From contig DVDV01000172.1 of NCBI GenBank assembly GCA_015296075.1, positions 1-47,087 on the forward strand: 47,087 nucleotides of DNA. The letters run 5' to 3'. Under the pieces are notes generated by a model. That model did not search any database and had not been told where the DNA came from. It saw nothing but the letters and a program-made list of their open reading frames with translations. The first letter of the stretch is position 1. Each line of letters starts with the position of its first letter. A program made the position numbers and the translations under genes. The DNA comes from Leptolyngbyaceae cyanobacterium M33_DOE_097. Lineage in GTDB: Bacteria > Cyanobacteriota > Cyanobacteriia > Leptolyngbyales > Leptolyngbyaceae. Positions 35,958 through 45,490 of this stretch are shown here, one piece after another.

Positions 35958-37580
35958 TTATTGATTACCAAGCACGATGTAAGGCGACTCAATCGGTGGC
36001 GCTTTACCCGCATCGACCATCGCTTGATAGACGATCGCGGCTACTTCACCCCGTGTTGCTGGACGGGTCGGGTTCAACAACGCCAAGCTGGGATAGTTAA
36101 CCACCACACTGCGATCGGTGGCTGCAGCGACCCGACCTGTTGCCCAAGATGGAATTTGCCTCGCATCTTGGAAGCGATTGAGACTCGCAAGATTGCCATC
36201 GGGGTAGCTTAAGCCAGCGCCCAAAGCGACCAGAACTTGCGCGCGGGGAATGGGTTCAGCTGGGCGAAAATCACCTTCGGGATAACCTTGCATAAAGCCA
36301 CCCCGCACCGCAGTTTGAATCGCTTGATAGCCCCAAAAACTGGTGTTGATATCCGAAAACTCTTTACCTGGTTTCACAGCAGGAGGGTTAAACGCCTTAT
36401 TGATGATGGCGGCAAACTGAACCCGCGTCACCGGATCATTCGGTCTAAACACCCCTCCCGGAAAGCCACTGATAATCTCAGCTTTTGCCATTGCCTCAAT
36501 AAATGGTTGCGCCCAGTGCCCCGTCACATCTGGAAAGATGCTGGGTTGACCCGCGATCGGAGGAGGTGCAAACTCAAACAGACCCGCAATTTTCTTTTCA
36601 TCGATCGTGTTGCCGACTAAATAGACCGGCCCTTTGGTGGCGTTGTTGAGGTCAAACCGCTGATTATTGCGAATCACGTTGTTACCAGCCTGACTGTTAT
36701 CACCCAGGTTGGGTTTCGCCGCGATCGTCACCACAATGCCATCCCGCGTGTTTTCTTCGATCACGTTGTTGCGCAAAATGGGAGCCGCACCATCGTTAAT
36801 GTAGAAACCATCCACATTTTTCGTCACCTGATTTCCAGAAACCAGCGGTGCTGCAGCCCCCCCGATCGCCAAGCCAAAGCCTGTATTTTGGAAGACATTA
36901 CTGCGAATTTGGCCTTTGGCCTTGTTGGCAACCGAGATCCCGTTTCCGCCATTCTCGACAAACACGTTGTTGAAGATGAGCGGCTCTGCTACCCCTGAAA
37001 CAAACACACCTTCGCGGTTGTTGCGAGTAAAGGTGTTGTTTTCTACAGTTGGGTTGCTTGTTTCAATCCAAACGCCAGTACCACGCGTGAGTGGGTTTGT
37101 CACTGTTAACCCGCGCACTTCAGTGCTTTTGCCGGCAACGATCGCCGCACTTTGGCGCGCAAACGTTGGGCTAATAAACGGCCCACCGCCAATTACACTG
37201 GTTGTCGAACCTTTATCCGCTTCATTGCCGCGCAGAATGGTGCCTGCGGGTAAGACAAGCGGAAATGTTTCACCCGTCTCTTGGGTATAAGTCCCTGGCT
37301 GGAGCTGAATCACAGTGACTGACCCTGGACGCACCTGTTGTAGAGCATAGGTAATGGTGCGATAGGGCGCTGTCGTGGAACCCGCCGTTGTTGCATCCGT
37401 TCCCGCCACTGGATTGACATAGAGAACCGTAGCACCCGACGGAACTTGTGCCAACGTTTGAGGTGAATCTGGCTTTACAGGGCTGATTTCTGCCGCTTGG
37501 AGAAGCAGACTAATTCCCGGTGATGCCAGTGCAAGAAAGACTGTAATTGGCAGCAAAACTGCCTGATTAAACCCACTCAT
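35958..37580 (-). CDS. Secreted right-handed beta-helix protein with three SLH domains
   Basis: The protein has about 540 residues. A signal (MSGFNQAVLLPITVFLALASPG) is followed by a DUF1565-type opening (YVNPVAGTDATTAGSTTAPYRTITYAL). A parallel beta-helix of NosD/pectate-lyase type follows (about 100-330; many N-N-x-F/V rungs such as NNTFTRNNREGVFVSG). Three S-layer homology domains end the protein (FPDVTGHWAQPFIEAM…, FSDINTSFWGYQAIQTA…, FQDARQIPSWATGRVAAA…). SLH domains bind cell-wall polymers, so it should sit on the envelope. A GTG start at 37661 with GAGGA upstream would add 27 residues. The ATG at 37580 gives a cleaner signal. It is convergent with lexA. Confidence 0.85.
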   Translation of the reverse strand: MSGFNQAVLLPITVFLALASPGISLLLQAAEISPVKPDSPQTLAQVPSGATVLYVNPVAGTDATTAGSTTAPYRTITYALQQVRPGSVTVIQLQPGTYTQETGETFPLVLPAGTILRGNEADKGSTTSVIGGGPFISPTFARQSAAIVAGKSTEVRGLTVTNPLTRGTGVWIETSNPTVENNTFTRNNREGVFVSGVAEPLIFNNVFVENGGNGISVANKAKGQIRSNVFQNTGFGLAIGGAAAPLVSGNQVTKNVDGFYINDGAAPILRNNVIEENTRDGIVVTIAAKPNLGDNSQAGNNVIRNNQRFDLNNATKGPVYLVGNTIDEKKIAGLFEFAPPPIAGQPSIFPDVTGHWAQPFIEAMAKAEIISGFPGGVFRPNDPVTRVQFAAIINKAFNPPAVKPGKEFSDINTSFWGYQAIQTAVRGGFMQGYPEGDFRPAEPIPRAQVLVALGAGLSYPDGNLASLNRFQDARQIPSWATGRVAAATDRSVVVNYPSLALLNPTRPATRGEVAAIVYQAMVDAGKAPPIESPYIVLGNQ

Positions 37581-37880
37581 ATGCCAAGCCCAAAATTTAC
37601 TAAATGGAAATGCCCTGTCTTCTGTAGCTAAGGAATAACTCTCCTGACGACCAGGGTTCACCGCTCAAAGTTCCTCAGACAGTCTACTTGAATTTGCTCT
37701 TTCAAAAAATTAAAAGATTACAAGATTCAAAGCTTCAATGTTTCACCAATCTAAAGTCACCAGAGCAAATTTAGTAGCAGGCCAACAGTAAGCTAGCAAG
37801 TCTACAAAGATGGTCTGGTTCGTCAGGCCGAGAAACTTATTTATTCTAGCGATCGCTTCCGATTCAGGAAAAAATCTGTA

Positions 37881-38879
37881 TCACTTGGCAACATGAACCA
37901 GCACTCGCCCGACAACCTGCCCTTTGAGAATGCGGTCGATCCACACTGGTAAATCAGTCAGCGTTACCGTTGTTGCGATCGCCTCAAGATTGGTTAACTT
38001 CCAATCAGTGGCGAACCTGTGCCAGAGTTGCTGGCGTTGGGCCAGGGGTAGATTGACCGAGTCAATCCCAATCAGCCGCACCCCCCGCAAGATAAATGGA
38101 TGCACCGTCAGCGGCAAATCAACCCCACCCACTAGACCGCATGCAGTGACACAACCACCATACTGAGTTGAGCGAATCGCGGTAGCCAGCAGATTACCCC
38201 CTACGGTATCGACAACACCAGCCCATTGCCCTTTTAGCAAGGGTTTGTCGCTTGTGTCGTTGACCTGTTCTCGACTCAAAATTCTGGCAGCACCGAGTTC
38301 AGTTAGGTAAGCATGGCGATCGCGCTTACCTGTTACCGCAACCACTTCAAACCCTAATTTTGCGAGTAGAGCAACTGCTAAACTACCCACCCCGCCTGTT
38401 GCCCCTGTGACTAAAATGGCTCCGCTGGCTGGTTGGATGGCGTGTTGTAACAAAGCTTCGACGCACAATGCGGCTGTTAGACCCGCTGTCCCCAAAATCA
38501 TGCTTTCTGCCGGAGTCAAGCCTGCTGGCAACGGCAAAACCCAGGCGGCTGGCACCCGAATCAGCTCTGCAAAACCACCCCACGTATTCACACCCAGATC
38601 AAATCCAGTTACAAGCACGCGATCGCCGGGGTGAAATTGACCTGAAGTATCTTCCAAAACAATACCTGCGGCATCGATTCCGGGAATATGCGGATAGTTT
38701 TTTGTCACACCATAGTGCCCTGTCGCACTAAGAGCATCTTTATAATTAAGGGAGGAAAATTGAACTTGGATTAAAATATCTCCTACAGGTAAGTTTGAGA
38801 TAGATTTTTTGACTACCTGCTGAATGTATTGGGTGTCTACTTGCTTAACGCTAAAAGCCCAAAAGTCTTCGGGTGCCAT
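37881..38879 (-). CDS. YhdH/YhfP-family quinone oxidoreductase (AcuI-like)
   Basis: The protein has 332 residues of the medium-chain reductase type. NYKDALSATG, PGIDAAGIV, GDRVLVTGFDLGVNTWGGFAEL and the cofactor motif VTGATGGVGSLAVALLAKLG match YhdH/AcuI. Members reduce acrylyl-CoA or other enones with NADPH in the cytoplasm. The true substrate here is unknown. The zinc-ligand cysteines of alcohol dehydrogenases are absent, as expected for the family. GGGG about nine bases before the ATG at 38879 supports the start. It stands alone, with long spacers on both sides. Confidence 0.88.
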   Translation of the reverse strand: MAPEDFWAFSVKQVDTQYIQQVVKKSISNLPVGDILIQVQFSSLNYKDALSATGHYGVTKNYPHIPGIDAAGIVLEDTSGQFHPGDRVLVTGFDLGVNTWGGFAELIRVPAAWVLPLPAGLTPAESMILGTAGLTAALCVEALLQHAIQPASGAILVTGATGGVGSLAVALLAKLGFEVVAVTGKRDRHAYLTELGAARILSREQVNDTSDKPLLKGQWAGVVDTVGGNLLATAIRSTQYGGCVTACGLVGGVDLPLTVHPFILRGVRLIGIDSVNLPLAQRQQLWHRFATDWKLTNLEAIATTVTLTDLPVWIDRILKGQVVGRVLVHVAK

Positions 38880-39415
38880 CTGTAATTCCCCTTAAAGCTG
38901 TTCTTTCAGTTCCAACTAGAGAACAGACGTATTATTCAGTGCATCACCCAACCGATAGGAACTGGAGCGACTGTGGTTACGCCTTTATTTTGGTTCTGTT
39001 AGCTTAACTAGAGACCATTCGTTAATGGCTTAAACTACGAAATTTTACTTGTAACAACATCACGTTTTAACGGTACGCGATCGCGCATTAAGCGTTTCTA
39101 ACGAGTAATTAGTTTGAACCATCGGCGTGGGATGTGTTATTTGATACTATCCCTAGATATCATGGCTTTATCGATTTCTATGCCTGGTTAATTCAGGTAT
39201 AGCGAAAAGCCTATCCGTAAATTCTCCGTAAATTCACGTGAGATCTTTTCAAAGAAGTAATTAAGTTTTCATGAGATCCAGCAATTTACGGTATGGTTCG
39301 CTATAAGTTAAGTGTGATTTGTTGTACCTGATACGTTTTTATACCTGTCGCAGCCAAGTTTACCTGGTTGAATCCGCTTAGCGAATGTATTTCAGCCCCT
39401 TATTCGTTTCAGAAA
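38880..39415. other. Intergenic region before the FG-GAP protein
   Basis: It contains an 11-nt direct repeat TCCGTAAATTC twice in tandem (39214-39235), a 9-nt inverted repeat TATAGCGAA/TTCGCTATA (39198-39206 and 39297-39305) and a HIP1 site near 39079. No gene was seen. It should hold the promoters of both neighbours. Confidence 0.5.
39214..39235. repeat. Tandem 11-nt direct repeat
   Basis: TCCGTAAATTC is present twice with no gap. It lies about 180 bases before the FG-GAP gene, in a position suitable for a regulator binding site. Confidence 0.7.
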
Positions 39416-41632
39416 ATGCTACTGGATAATTCTCTTGCTCACAGCTCTGATGTCTGCTGTAGTCAACCACCAGCAAGTAATTCTGGCCTTCTTGCTTTAG
39501 GAAGCGGCAATCAATTACTAGGTGATCACTTACTGGCTGGCTTATTTACCTCGAACCTGACAGGATCCGCTAGCCTCTCACCCATTTCGCTTGGGTTAGA
39601 TTCGTTTCTCGGAGTTGAGCCACCCAGTAGTGGTGCCGCAGCCCCTCCACCTGCACTCTTGGCTGACTTTAATGGGGATGGTTGGTCTGATTTACCGTGG
39701 TATGACGCAGCAACCGATACCACACAAATTTGGCTGCTCAATCAAACAGGTTTTACTGGCACGCTCACCCTTCCTGCTTTGAATCGCTTGGGCTGGCAGA
39801 TTCAAGGCATAGAAGATTTCAACAAAGATAGTAAGGTTGATTTACTCTGGCACAACCCTGGTACGACTGAAAGCCAAGTCTGGTTGCTAGATGGAGGCAC
39901 GCTATTAACTCAAGTCGCACTCCCCACAATTGGTAGCGGTTATCGCCTCGAAGCCACTGGAGACTTTAGTGGTGCTGGCACTGACTTACTCTGGCGCAAC
40001 CCCTTTACGGGTGAGAACAAGGTCTGGCAGGTTGGAGCTGACTTCGCGATCGCCGAGTTTGCGTTGCCAACAATTCCGGGGGTAAACCTGTCACCCCGCA
40101 TCACAGGCGACTTTGACAAGAATGGTAAGACCGATATTCTCTGGCGGAATAATCTGACTGGGCAACTGACTTTGTGGCGCATGGATGGGCTGACCGTCGT
40201 TGCCACAGAACCAGTGACCGATCTGAGTAACTTGCCGACCAATCCGCCAGGTGGGGGCACACCAACGATTCCAGAACCTGTGCCTGTGCCAGTTCCAATC
40301 AGCGTGTTTGAACCTGCGACACCGCTCCCCAACGGAGGAACTGAGACTCCACCTGTGGGTACGCCGACTCCAACCGTGACCTCGATTTTAGATTGGCACC
40401 TCGCCGCGATCGCCGATCTAGATGGCAACGGCACAACCGAGTTGTTGTTTAAGCAGACCAACTCTGACGCGACTTTAACGGTTGATGATGCAACATTTGC
40501 CTTGCTGACTCGCCAGTTTGACACTTTGGGGGTTAACTGGCAGCAAGTCTTGCAAAGTCCTGCGTCTACCCCAGCGATTCCGTTTGAGCTAACCAACTTT
40601 AGCTTTGACCATCAAGAAGGCAGTACAGGAACTTTTCAAATTCGTCTGACCTCCGCCCCCCTTAGCCCAGTCAACCTGGTACTAGACACAGGTAACTTCC
40701 TGGTGGTTGATGCCAACGGCACCTTGCAAGATGGAACGCAACTATCGTTGGTGTTTACTCCCGAAGACTGGAACCAACCGCGAACGCTCTCATTTATTGC
40801 TGAGATTGACGATGCAGGCAGCGATCGCGCCCTCAGTAATTGGGTCAGTTTTACCCTTTATGACAGTTTGACCAATACAGCAATGGCTCAGGTCGTGCAA
40901 GACTTTGGCACCGTCTTTAACACCAACACGCCCAACCTTAACGAATTCAATATCGATCTCGATTTTCGCAACGATTACACCGGCTTTTGGACACCTGAAC
41001 GACAAGCTGTTGCACGCCGAGCCGCTGCCGATTGGAGCAGTCTCATCGCCAATGAATGGGCTGGCTTTACGCTCAATAATCGACTTAATCGCTTAGACTC
41101 TTTTGGGGGTCGCACCGTTGGCTTTAATAGCAAGCGAGCGGTGGATGATTTGCTCGTATTTGTGAACGTTGCCTCTGACTCAAGCCCCACAGAAGCCGCA
41201 CTGGGTGGGCCTGATTATGAGTTTGGTGGGTGGATTACCTCCCCCGATGTCATGCCGAGAGTCGGACAATTATTTGTAAATCCCAGTGTGTACTCCAACT
41301 ATTCCAACGATGTGTTGTATCAGGCAGTCAGCCATGAGTTGGGGCATGTATTAGGATTAGTCGGTCTCAATTGGCAAGGTTATAACTTAATTAATCGACT
41401 CGATCCATCAACGAGTACCTTTAATGGGGCTTACTCAACTGCTGTCTTTGGCGAACCTGTGCCGATGCAAACGCAAGATGGGGGCGACTTTGCACATCCG
41501 GCGGCACGAGTACCCTCGATTATGTCGTATGGGTACCTCTACACCTTACCTGGCCCAACAAAGCTTGATTTTGCAATGTTGGCAGACAGTGGCTATCAAA
41601 TTCAGGGCATCAACTATTCCGTCTCAATGTGA
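39416..41632 (+). CDS. FG-GAP repeat exoprotein with leishmanolysin-like metalloprotease domain
   Basis: The protein has about 738 residues. At least five FG-GAP/VCBS-like repeats are visible in the N-terminal half (ADFNGDGWSDL, EDFNKDSKVDLLW, GDFSGAGTDLLW, GDFDKNGKTDILW, ADLDGNGTTELLF). Next come a Pro-rich linker and a Calx-beta-like domain (FSFDHQEGSTGTFQIRL…). The C-terminal zinc site is H640-E-L-G-H644. The eleventh residue is Gly, not His. A distant His694 (DFAHPAAR) and Met703 (SIMSYG) fit the leishmanolysin/gametolysin layout. No N-terminal signal is clear, so type I or other secretion is likely. TTG at 39368 is an alternative start. Confidence 0.8.
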   Translation: MLLDNSLAHSSDVCCSQPPASNSGLLALGSGNQLLGDHLLAGLFTSNLTGSASLSPISLGLDSFLGVEPPSSGAAAPPPALLADFNGDGWSDLPWYDAATDTTQIWLLNQTGFTGTLTLPALNRLGWQIQGIEDFNKDSKVDLLWHNPGTTESQVWLLDGGTLLTQVALPTIGSGYRLEATGDFSGAGTDLLWRNPFTGENKVWQVGADFAIAEFALPTIPGVNLSPRITGDFDKNGKTDILWRNNLTGQLTLWRMDGLTVVATEPVTDLSNLPTNPPGGGTPTIPEPVPVPVPISVFEPATPLPNGGTETPPVGTPTPTVTSILDWHLAAIADLDGNGTTELLFKQTNSDATLTVDDATFALLTRQFDTLGVNWQQVLQSPASTPAIPFELTNFSFDHQEGSTGTFQIRLTSAPLSPVNLVLDTGNFLVVDANGTLQDGTQLSLVFTPEDWNQPRTLSFIAEIDDAGSDRALSNWVSFTLYDSLTNTAMAQVVQDFGTVFNTNTPNLNEFNIDLDFRNDYTGFWTPERQAVARRAAADWSSLIANEWAGFTLNNRLNRLDSFGGRTVGFNSKRAVDDLLVFVNVASDSSPTEAALGGPDYEFGGWITSPDVMPRVGQLFVNPSVYSNYSNDVLYQAVSHELGHVLGLVGLNWQGYNLINRLDPSTSTFNGAYSTAVFGEPVPMQTQDGGDFAHPAARVPSIMSYGYLYTLPGPTKLDFAMLADSGYQIQGINYSVSM

Positions 41633-41642
41633 GCTACGGAAT

Positions 41643-41689
41643 AAACTTTGCAATTCATGAATTAGTTCAGTATGGGCAAAGTTTTTTTT
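41643..41689 (+). terminator. Rho-independent terminator of the FG-GAP protein gene
   Basis: AAACTTTGC (41643-41651) pairs with GCAAAGTTT (41676-41684), followed by a run of eight T. The 24-base loop includes the palindrome ATTCATGAAT. It begins eleven bases after the stop. Confidence 0.7.
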
Positions 41690-41724
41690 CCATAATGCGA
41701 AAAACCTGAAGTGAGTTGTCACTC

Positions 41725-44700
41725 ATGAAATATTTATTCCCTGTTGGACTGTTGCTCGTTAGCGCGATCGCCCCGGCTACAGCCCAGGTAACTCCTGCTG
41801 GCGATAACACTGGCACGGTGGTCAACTCGGTTGGCAACACGTTCAACATCACTGGTGGCACAACAGCTGGAACAAACCAATTCCATAGCTTTCAGCAGTT
41901 TGGTTTAAGTAACGAGCAGGTCGCTAATTTTATTGCCAACCCAGCGATTCAAAATATTTTGAGTCGGGTGACAGGTGGTGACCCTTCCGTGATTCATGGC
42001 TTGATTCGCGTTACAGGCGGCAACAACCCCAATCTGTATTTGATGAACCCAGCGGGGGTCATCTTTGGAGCCAATGCGAGCCTCAACGTTCCGGCTTCGT
42101 TTACAGTCACAACCGCCAACGGCATTGGTTTTGCAACTGGTTGGTTTAACGCAGTCGGCAACAACAATTACGCCACTCTCCTCGGTAACCCTGAGCAATT
42201 TGCCTTCACTACAACGAATCCGGGCAGCATTATCAACGCGGGCAATCTCAGTGTTGGCAGTCAGCAAAATCTCACTTTACTGGGTGGCACTGTCCTCAGC
42301 ACTGGCTCCTTAAACGCCCCCGATGGCCATTTGATTGTGACAACGGTAGCAGGTGAAAAACTGGTTCGCATTACCCAACCAGGTAGCCTCCTGAGTTTGG
42401 AACTCCCCCTCGATGTCGCCGCAACGCTACCCGGTCTATTGCCCGCTGCCAGTTTGCCAGAGTTAGTAACAGGTGGCGGTTTAAGCCCTGCGAATGGGGT
42501 GGTAGTTGAGAATGGGGTGGTGAAGCTGACGACAGGCGCAACCGCTGTGGCTCCAGGAGATGTCGCAGTGAAACAGGCGATCGCCCAAACAGCGTCACTA
42601 GAGGCAGCCAACAATCTTTTGCTAGTCGAGAGCCAGCTCCAGACGACGGGCAACTTACAACTTCGGGCAGGCAACACCGCCCTACTACGTGACAGTGCCA
42701 CTCAACCCAGCTTGATTCAAGCGGGAGAGAATCTAACGATCGCGGCTTCTAATATTGATATCTTTACGCTCACCTCACCCAACAGCGTCTTGCAAGCAGG
42801 CGGTGACTTGGTGCTGCGATCGCCCAACACGATTCGCGGGGATGCGTTTTATATCACAGGCGGCAATTTAAGCTTTGAGACCCCCGCTGGCACCCCTGGC
42901 AATGTCGAGAGTCCCAACGACCCGATCATCCTGGCTCAGGGCGATGTCTCGCTCAATACCTACACCGGCCAATCACTGCATATTCTGGCAGGGGGTAGCG
43001 TCACTGTTGGGGCGATCGTGATTACTAACTTTGGCACCAGCAACAACACGATTAATCCAGGTAATCCTCTGGCGTTGAACCCAACCCGAACGCTGGGCAG
43101 TTTAGCCAACGTTACCCGCGCAAATGGTCAGCCTGTCACTTATAACGGCGTTCCGGTACTTAATGCCGCAAACGAAGTCGAGCGGATCAATCCCACTACG
43201 TTAGTGATTGATGGCAGCACCTTGCCGACTGTCGATATTCGGGCAGGCATTGACTGGAGCCAGTTAGGTGGCCTACCGGGAAATACGAACCTGGTTACTC
43301 CAACGGGGCAATCAGTCCCCGGTTTTGGCACCTTTTCGTCACCTGCGACGAGTGCCAATATTCAGATTGATAGCATTCAAATCGATAGTGTATTTGGCCC
43401 TGCTTCACCCCCTCCGTTAGCCTCCGTCGTTTACCTGACGAACCAGTACTACCCAAACCTGGCGCTGACATCGGGCGAGATCCGGGTAGATGGGACACCT
43501 GTACCCACCAGCGATTTTTTAACCCCCTCCGCCAATATTTTTGTCTCAGCGTTCAACGAACAAAATGCGATTGTGATTGATTCTCGTGGGGGGATCACCA
43601 CGGGAAATATTTATACCCCCCAAGGTAATGTGGATCTAGCCGCTCAAACCGCGATCGCCACAGGCAATATTATTGCCACGACCCCCTCATCCGCTCGTAG
43701 CACCTCCATTGTCTTATCAACTCAAACAGGCAACATTGTGGTGCAGCGGCTCGAATCAGGTGGAAATGGGGTCGATATCCAAGCTGGCGGGCTGTTTCAG
43801 TCATTAGGCTTCAAAGATACTGAAGACCTGGGAAATGTCGTTAAGGTGCAGTCAAACAGCCCACTGGGGACAGAATTGGTCAATTTCTACAACAGCAAAG
43901 GCATCCCAATTCCTCTAAGCGGAGTTTTTGTTGGGGTTGAAGATTTACCCATCAGCATTTTCGCCCGACCAAGCAATAACAAACCCCCTGGTAGCTTAAA
44001 TGCTCCCGTTACCATTCGCACAGAAGATGGCTCACGTGGCTTTAGCCAAACCTTTCCCATTTTTCCAGGGTTAAACCTCGATCCAGAAGCCAATCCAGCT
44101 CAAAACATTGGATTGATCAGCGTCAAATTTGGCAACTCTGGCTTTTCGGGTGGTCCTATTGTTGGGCAAATCATTCCGGGAAGCGATCCATTCATTCAAC
44201 CAGACAACACCCCGGTAACAAATAGCATCACAAGCTTAAAGCGGAATGAAAGCTACACCCCACTTACATTTGGCTCAGAGACGTTTCCCAGTACAGCGAG
44301 TGGTTTGGTTGGCAGCATCACGATCGCCGCAGGGTCTGACAACGGCTTCTACTCAGCCATTCAAGACCAGGTTTTTGGACCAGTTACCGGCGGGGGTGGC
44401 ACTGGCGGCGGCGGTACCGGCGGCGGTGGCGGTACGGGTGGTGGCGGTACCGGCGGCGGTGGCACTGGAGGAGAAACTGGAGGGGGTGTCACAATTGACC
44501 CCAACGCGGCTCAAGCCGTCGAACGGCAACTCACCCAAACCGATCGCACCTCGGCCTGTACAACTCCTGGCACACCCGTCAGCGGAACACGATCGCCCCA
44601 GTTACCCGATGACCAAATCAATGAACCGCTTGCGCCAGCCATAACAAACCCCTGTGGAGCAATTGAAGATAGCGACATTCTTAAAATTCTGGAAACAGAG

Positions 44701-44784
44701 CCTCAATCGACCCGCAGGCAATCTGAGCGATCGGCAGCTCGCCCCCTGATGCCGCGTCATTTAGCACCAACTCCCAGAGACTAG
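41725..44784 (+). CDS. Filamentous haemagglutinin-like TpsA exoprotein
   Basis: The protein has about 1,019 residues from the ATG at 41725. A signal peptide ends in ATAQ at about residue 21. The TPS secretion domain (about 25-260) has the diagnostic NLYLMNPAGVIFGANASLNVPASF and LSVGSQQNLTLLGGTV blocks. A beta-helical body follows. A Gly/Thr low-complexity segment (about 44391-44484) lies before the C-terminal tail, which contains two Cys residues (SACTTPGTP and TNPCGAIED). TpsA proteins are exported by a TpsB pore and act in adhesion or biofilm formation. No TpsB is adjacent. It follows the FG-GAP gene by 92 bases but has its own terminator upstream. Confidence 0.88.
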   Translation: MKYLFPVGLLLVSAIAPATAQVTPAGDNTGTVVNSVGNTFNITGGTTAGTNQFHSFQQFGLSNEQVANFIANPAIQNILSRVTGGDPSVIHGLIRVTGGNNPNLYLMNPAGVIFGANASLNVPASFTVTTANGIGFATGWFNAVGNNNYATLLGNPEQFAFTTTNPGSIINAGNLSVGSQQNLTLLGGTVLSTGSLNAPDGHLIVTTVAGEKLVRITQPGSLLSLELPLDVAATLPGLLPAASLPELVTGGGLSPANGVVVENGVVKLTTGATAVAPGDVAVKQAIAQTASLEAANNLLLVESQLQTTGNLQLRAGNTALLRDSATQPSLIQAGENLTIAASNIDIFTLTSPNSVLQAGGDLVLRSPNTIRGDAFYITGGNLSFETPAGTPGNVESPNDPIILAQGDVSLNTYTGQSLHILAGGSVTVGAIVITNFGTSNNTINPGNPLALNPTRTLGSLANVTRANGQPVTYNGVPVLNAANEVERINPTTLVIDGSTLPTVDIRAGIDWSQLGGLPGNTNLVTPTGQSVPGFGTFSSPATSANIQIDSIQIDSVFGPASPPPLASVVYLTNQYYPNLALTSGEIRVDGTPVPTSDFLTPSANIFVSAFNEQNAIVIDSRGGITTGNIYTPQGNVDLAAQTAIATGNIIATTPSSARSTSIVLSTQTGNIVVQRLESGGNGVDIQAGGLFQSLGFKDTEDLGNVVKVQSNSPLGTELVNFYNSKGIPIPLSGVFVGVEDLPISIFARPSNNKPPGSLNAPVTIRTEDGSRGFSQTFPIFPGLNLDPEANPAQNIGLISVKFGNSGFSGGPIVGQIIPGSDPFIQPDNTPVTNSITSLKRNESYTPLTFGSETFPSTASGLVGSITIAAGSDNGFYSAIQDQVFGPVTGGGGTGGGGTGGGGGTGGGGTGGGGTGGETGGGVTIDPNAAQAVERQLTQTDRTSACTTPGTPVSGTRSPQLPDDQINEPLAPAITNPCGAIEDSDILKILETEPQSTRRQSERSAARPLMPRHLAPTPRD
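44391..44484 (+). repeat. Gly/Thr low-complexity repeats inside the TpsA gene
   Basis: Degenerate units of GGCGGCGGTACC type encode GGGGTGGGG. The length of this tract may vary by slippage. It may be a flexible spacer between the helix body and tail. Confidence 0.8.
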
Positions 44785-44914
44785 AGCATTTGAGTCATAC
44801 AAATCACCTATTTGACTGATTGAAAAAGCAAAATTTCCAGAGTCAATTGTGAATAGCAGAGTCGCCTATTTGTAAATTTTTCCCCTAACCTGAAACACAA
44901 TTGCCATCTCTGTT

Positions 44915-44965
44915 ACAGACTTTCTTTAAGGCGATCGCTGAGAGCGCTTTTTTATTAAAGTCTGT
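44915..44965 (+). terminator. Nested stem-loop between the TpsA gene and trxA
   Basis: An outer perfect 9-bp stem ACAGACTTT (44915-44923)/AAAGTCTGT (44957-44965) encloses an inner stem AAGGCG/CGCTTT (44928-44933/44945-44950) that runs into TTTTTT. It probably terminates the TpsA transcript. The nested form could also control trxA. Confidence 0.45.
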
Positions 44966-45043
44966 ATCAGCCTGTCGCCCACATCCGGCGTTTTTCGCTA
45001 TGGTAAGATTCGGTCAAACAGTAATTTAGGCAAGGATTTTGAA

Positions 45044-45367
45044 ATGTCAGCAGCCGCTTCCGTAACAGACGAAACTTTTAAGCAAGAAGTTCTTGAAAGC
45101 GAAGTTCCAGTTTTGGTTGATTTTTGGGCTCCCTGGTGTGGTCCCTGCCGAATGGTCGCACCGATTGTGGACGAAATTGCCTCTCAATACGAAGGCAAAG
45201 TCAAAGTTGTAAAAGTCAACACCGACGAAAACCCCAGTGTTGCTAGCCAATATGGGATCCGCAGCATCCCTACACTAATGATTTTCAAGGGCGGCCAGCG
45301 TGTCGATATGGTAGTCGGTGCTGTACCTAAGACCACTCTTGCTAATACCCTTGAGAAATACGTCTAA
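45044..45367 (+). CDS. trxA: Thioredoxin
   Basis: The protein has 107 residues. The active site is WCGPC with Cys32 and Cys35, in [48 protein letters not shown] carries the cis-Pro (IPT). It is a soluble dithiol reductant, reduced by ferredoxin- or NADPH-thioredoxin reductase. The gene stands alone, with a strong terminator 25 bases downstream. Confidence 0.97.
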   Translation: MSAAASVTDETFKQEVLESEVPVLVDFWAPWCGPCRMVAPIVDEIASQYEGKVKVVKVNTDENPSVASQYGIRSIPTLMIFKGGQRVDMVVGAVPKTTLANTLEKYV

Positions 45368-45391
45368 TCATCAAAATCAATCACTATTCAT

Positions 45392-45422
45392 AACGCCTCG
45401 GTGAAATCACCGGGGCGTTTTT
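45392..45422 (+). terminator. Strong rho-independent terminator of trxA
   Basis: AACGCCTCGGTG (45392-45403) pairs with CACCGGGGCGTT (45408-45419) over 12 bp with one G-T pair and an AAAT loop, then TTTTT. Confidence 0.92.
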
Positions 45423-45490
45423 CGTACAAAGCCTAAATTCAAACAGCAAAGAATCTCGATAAAATGAGAATCGCCAGTTTGGAGGAATTC

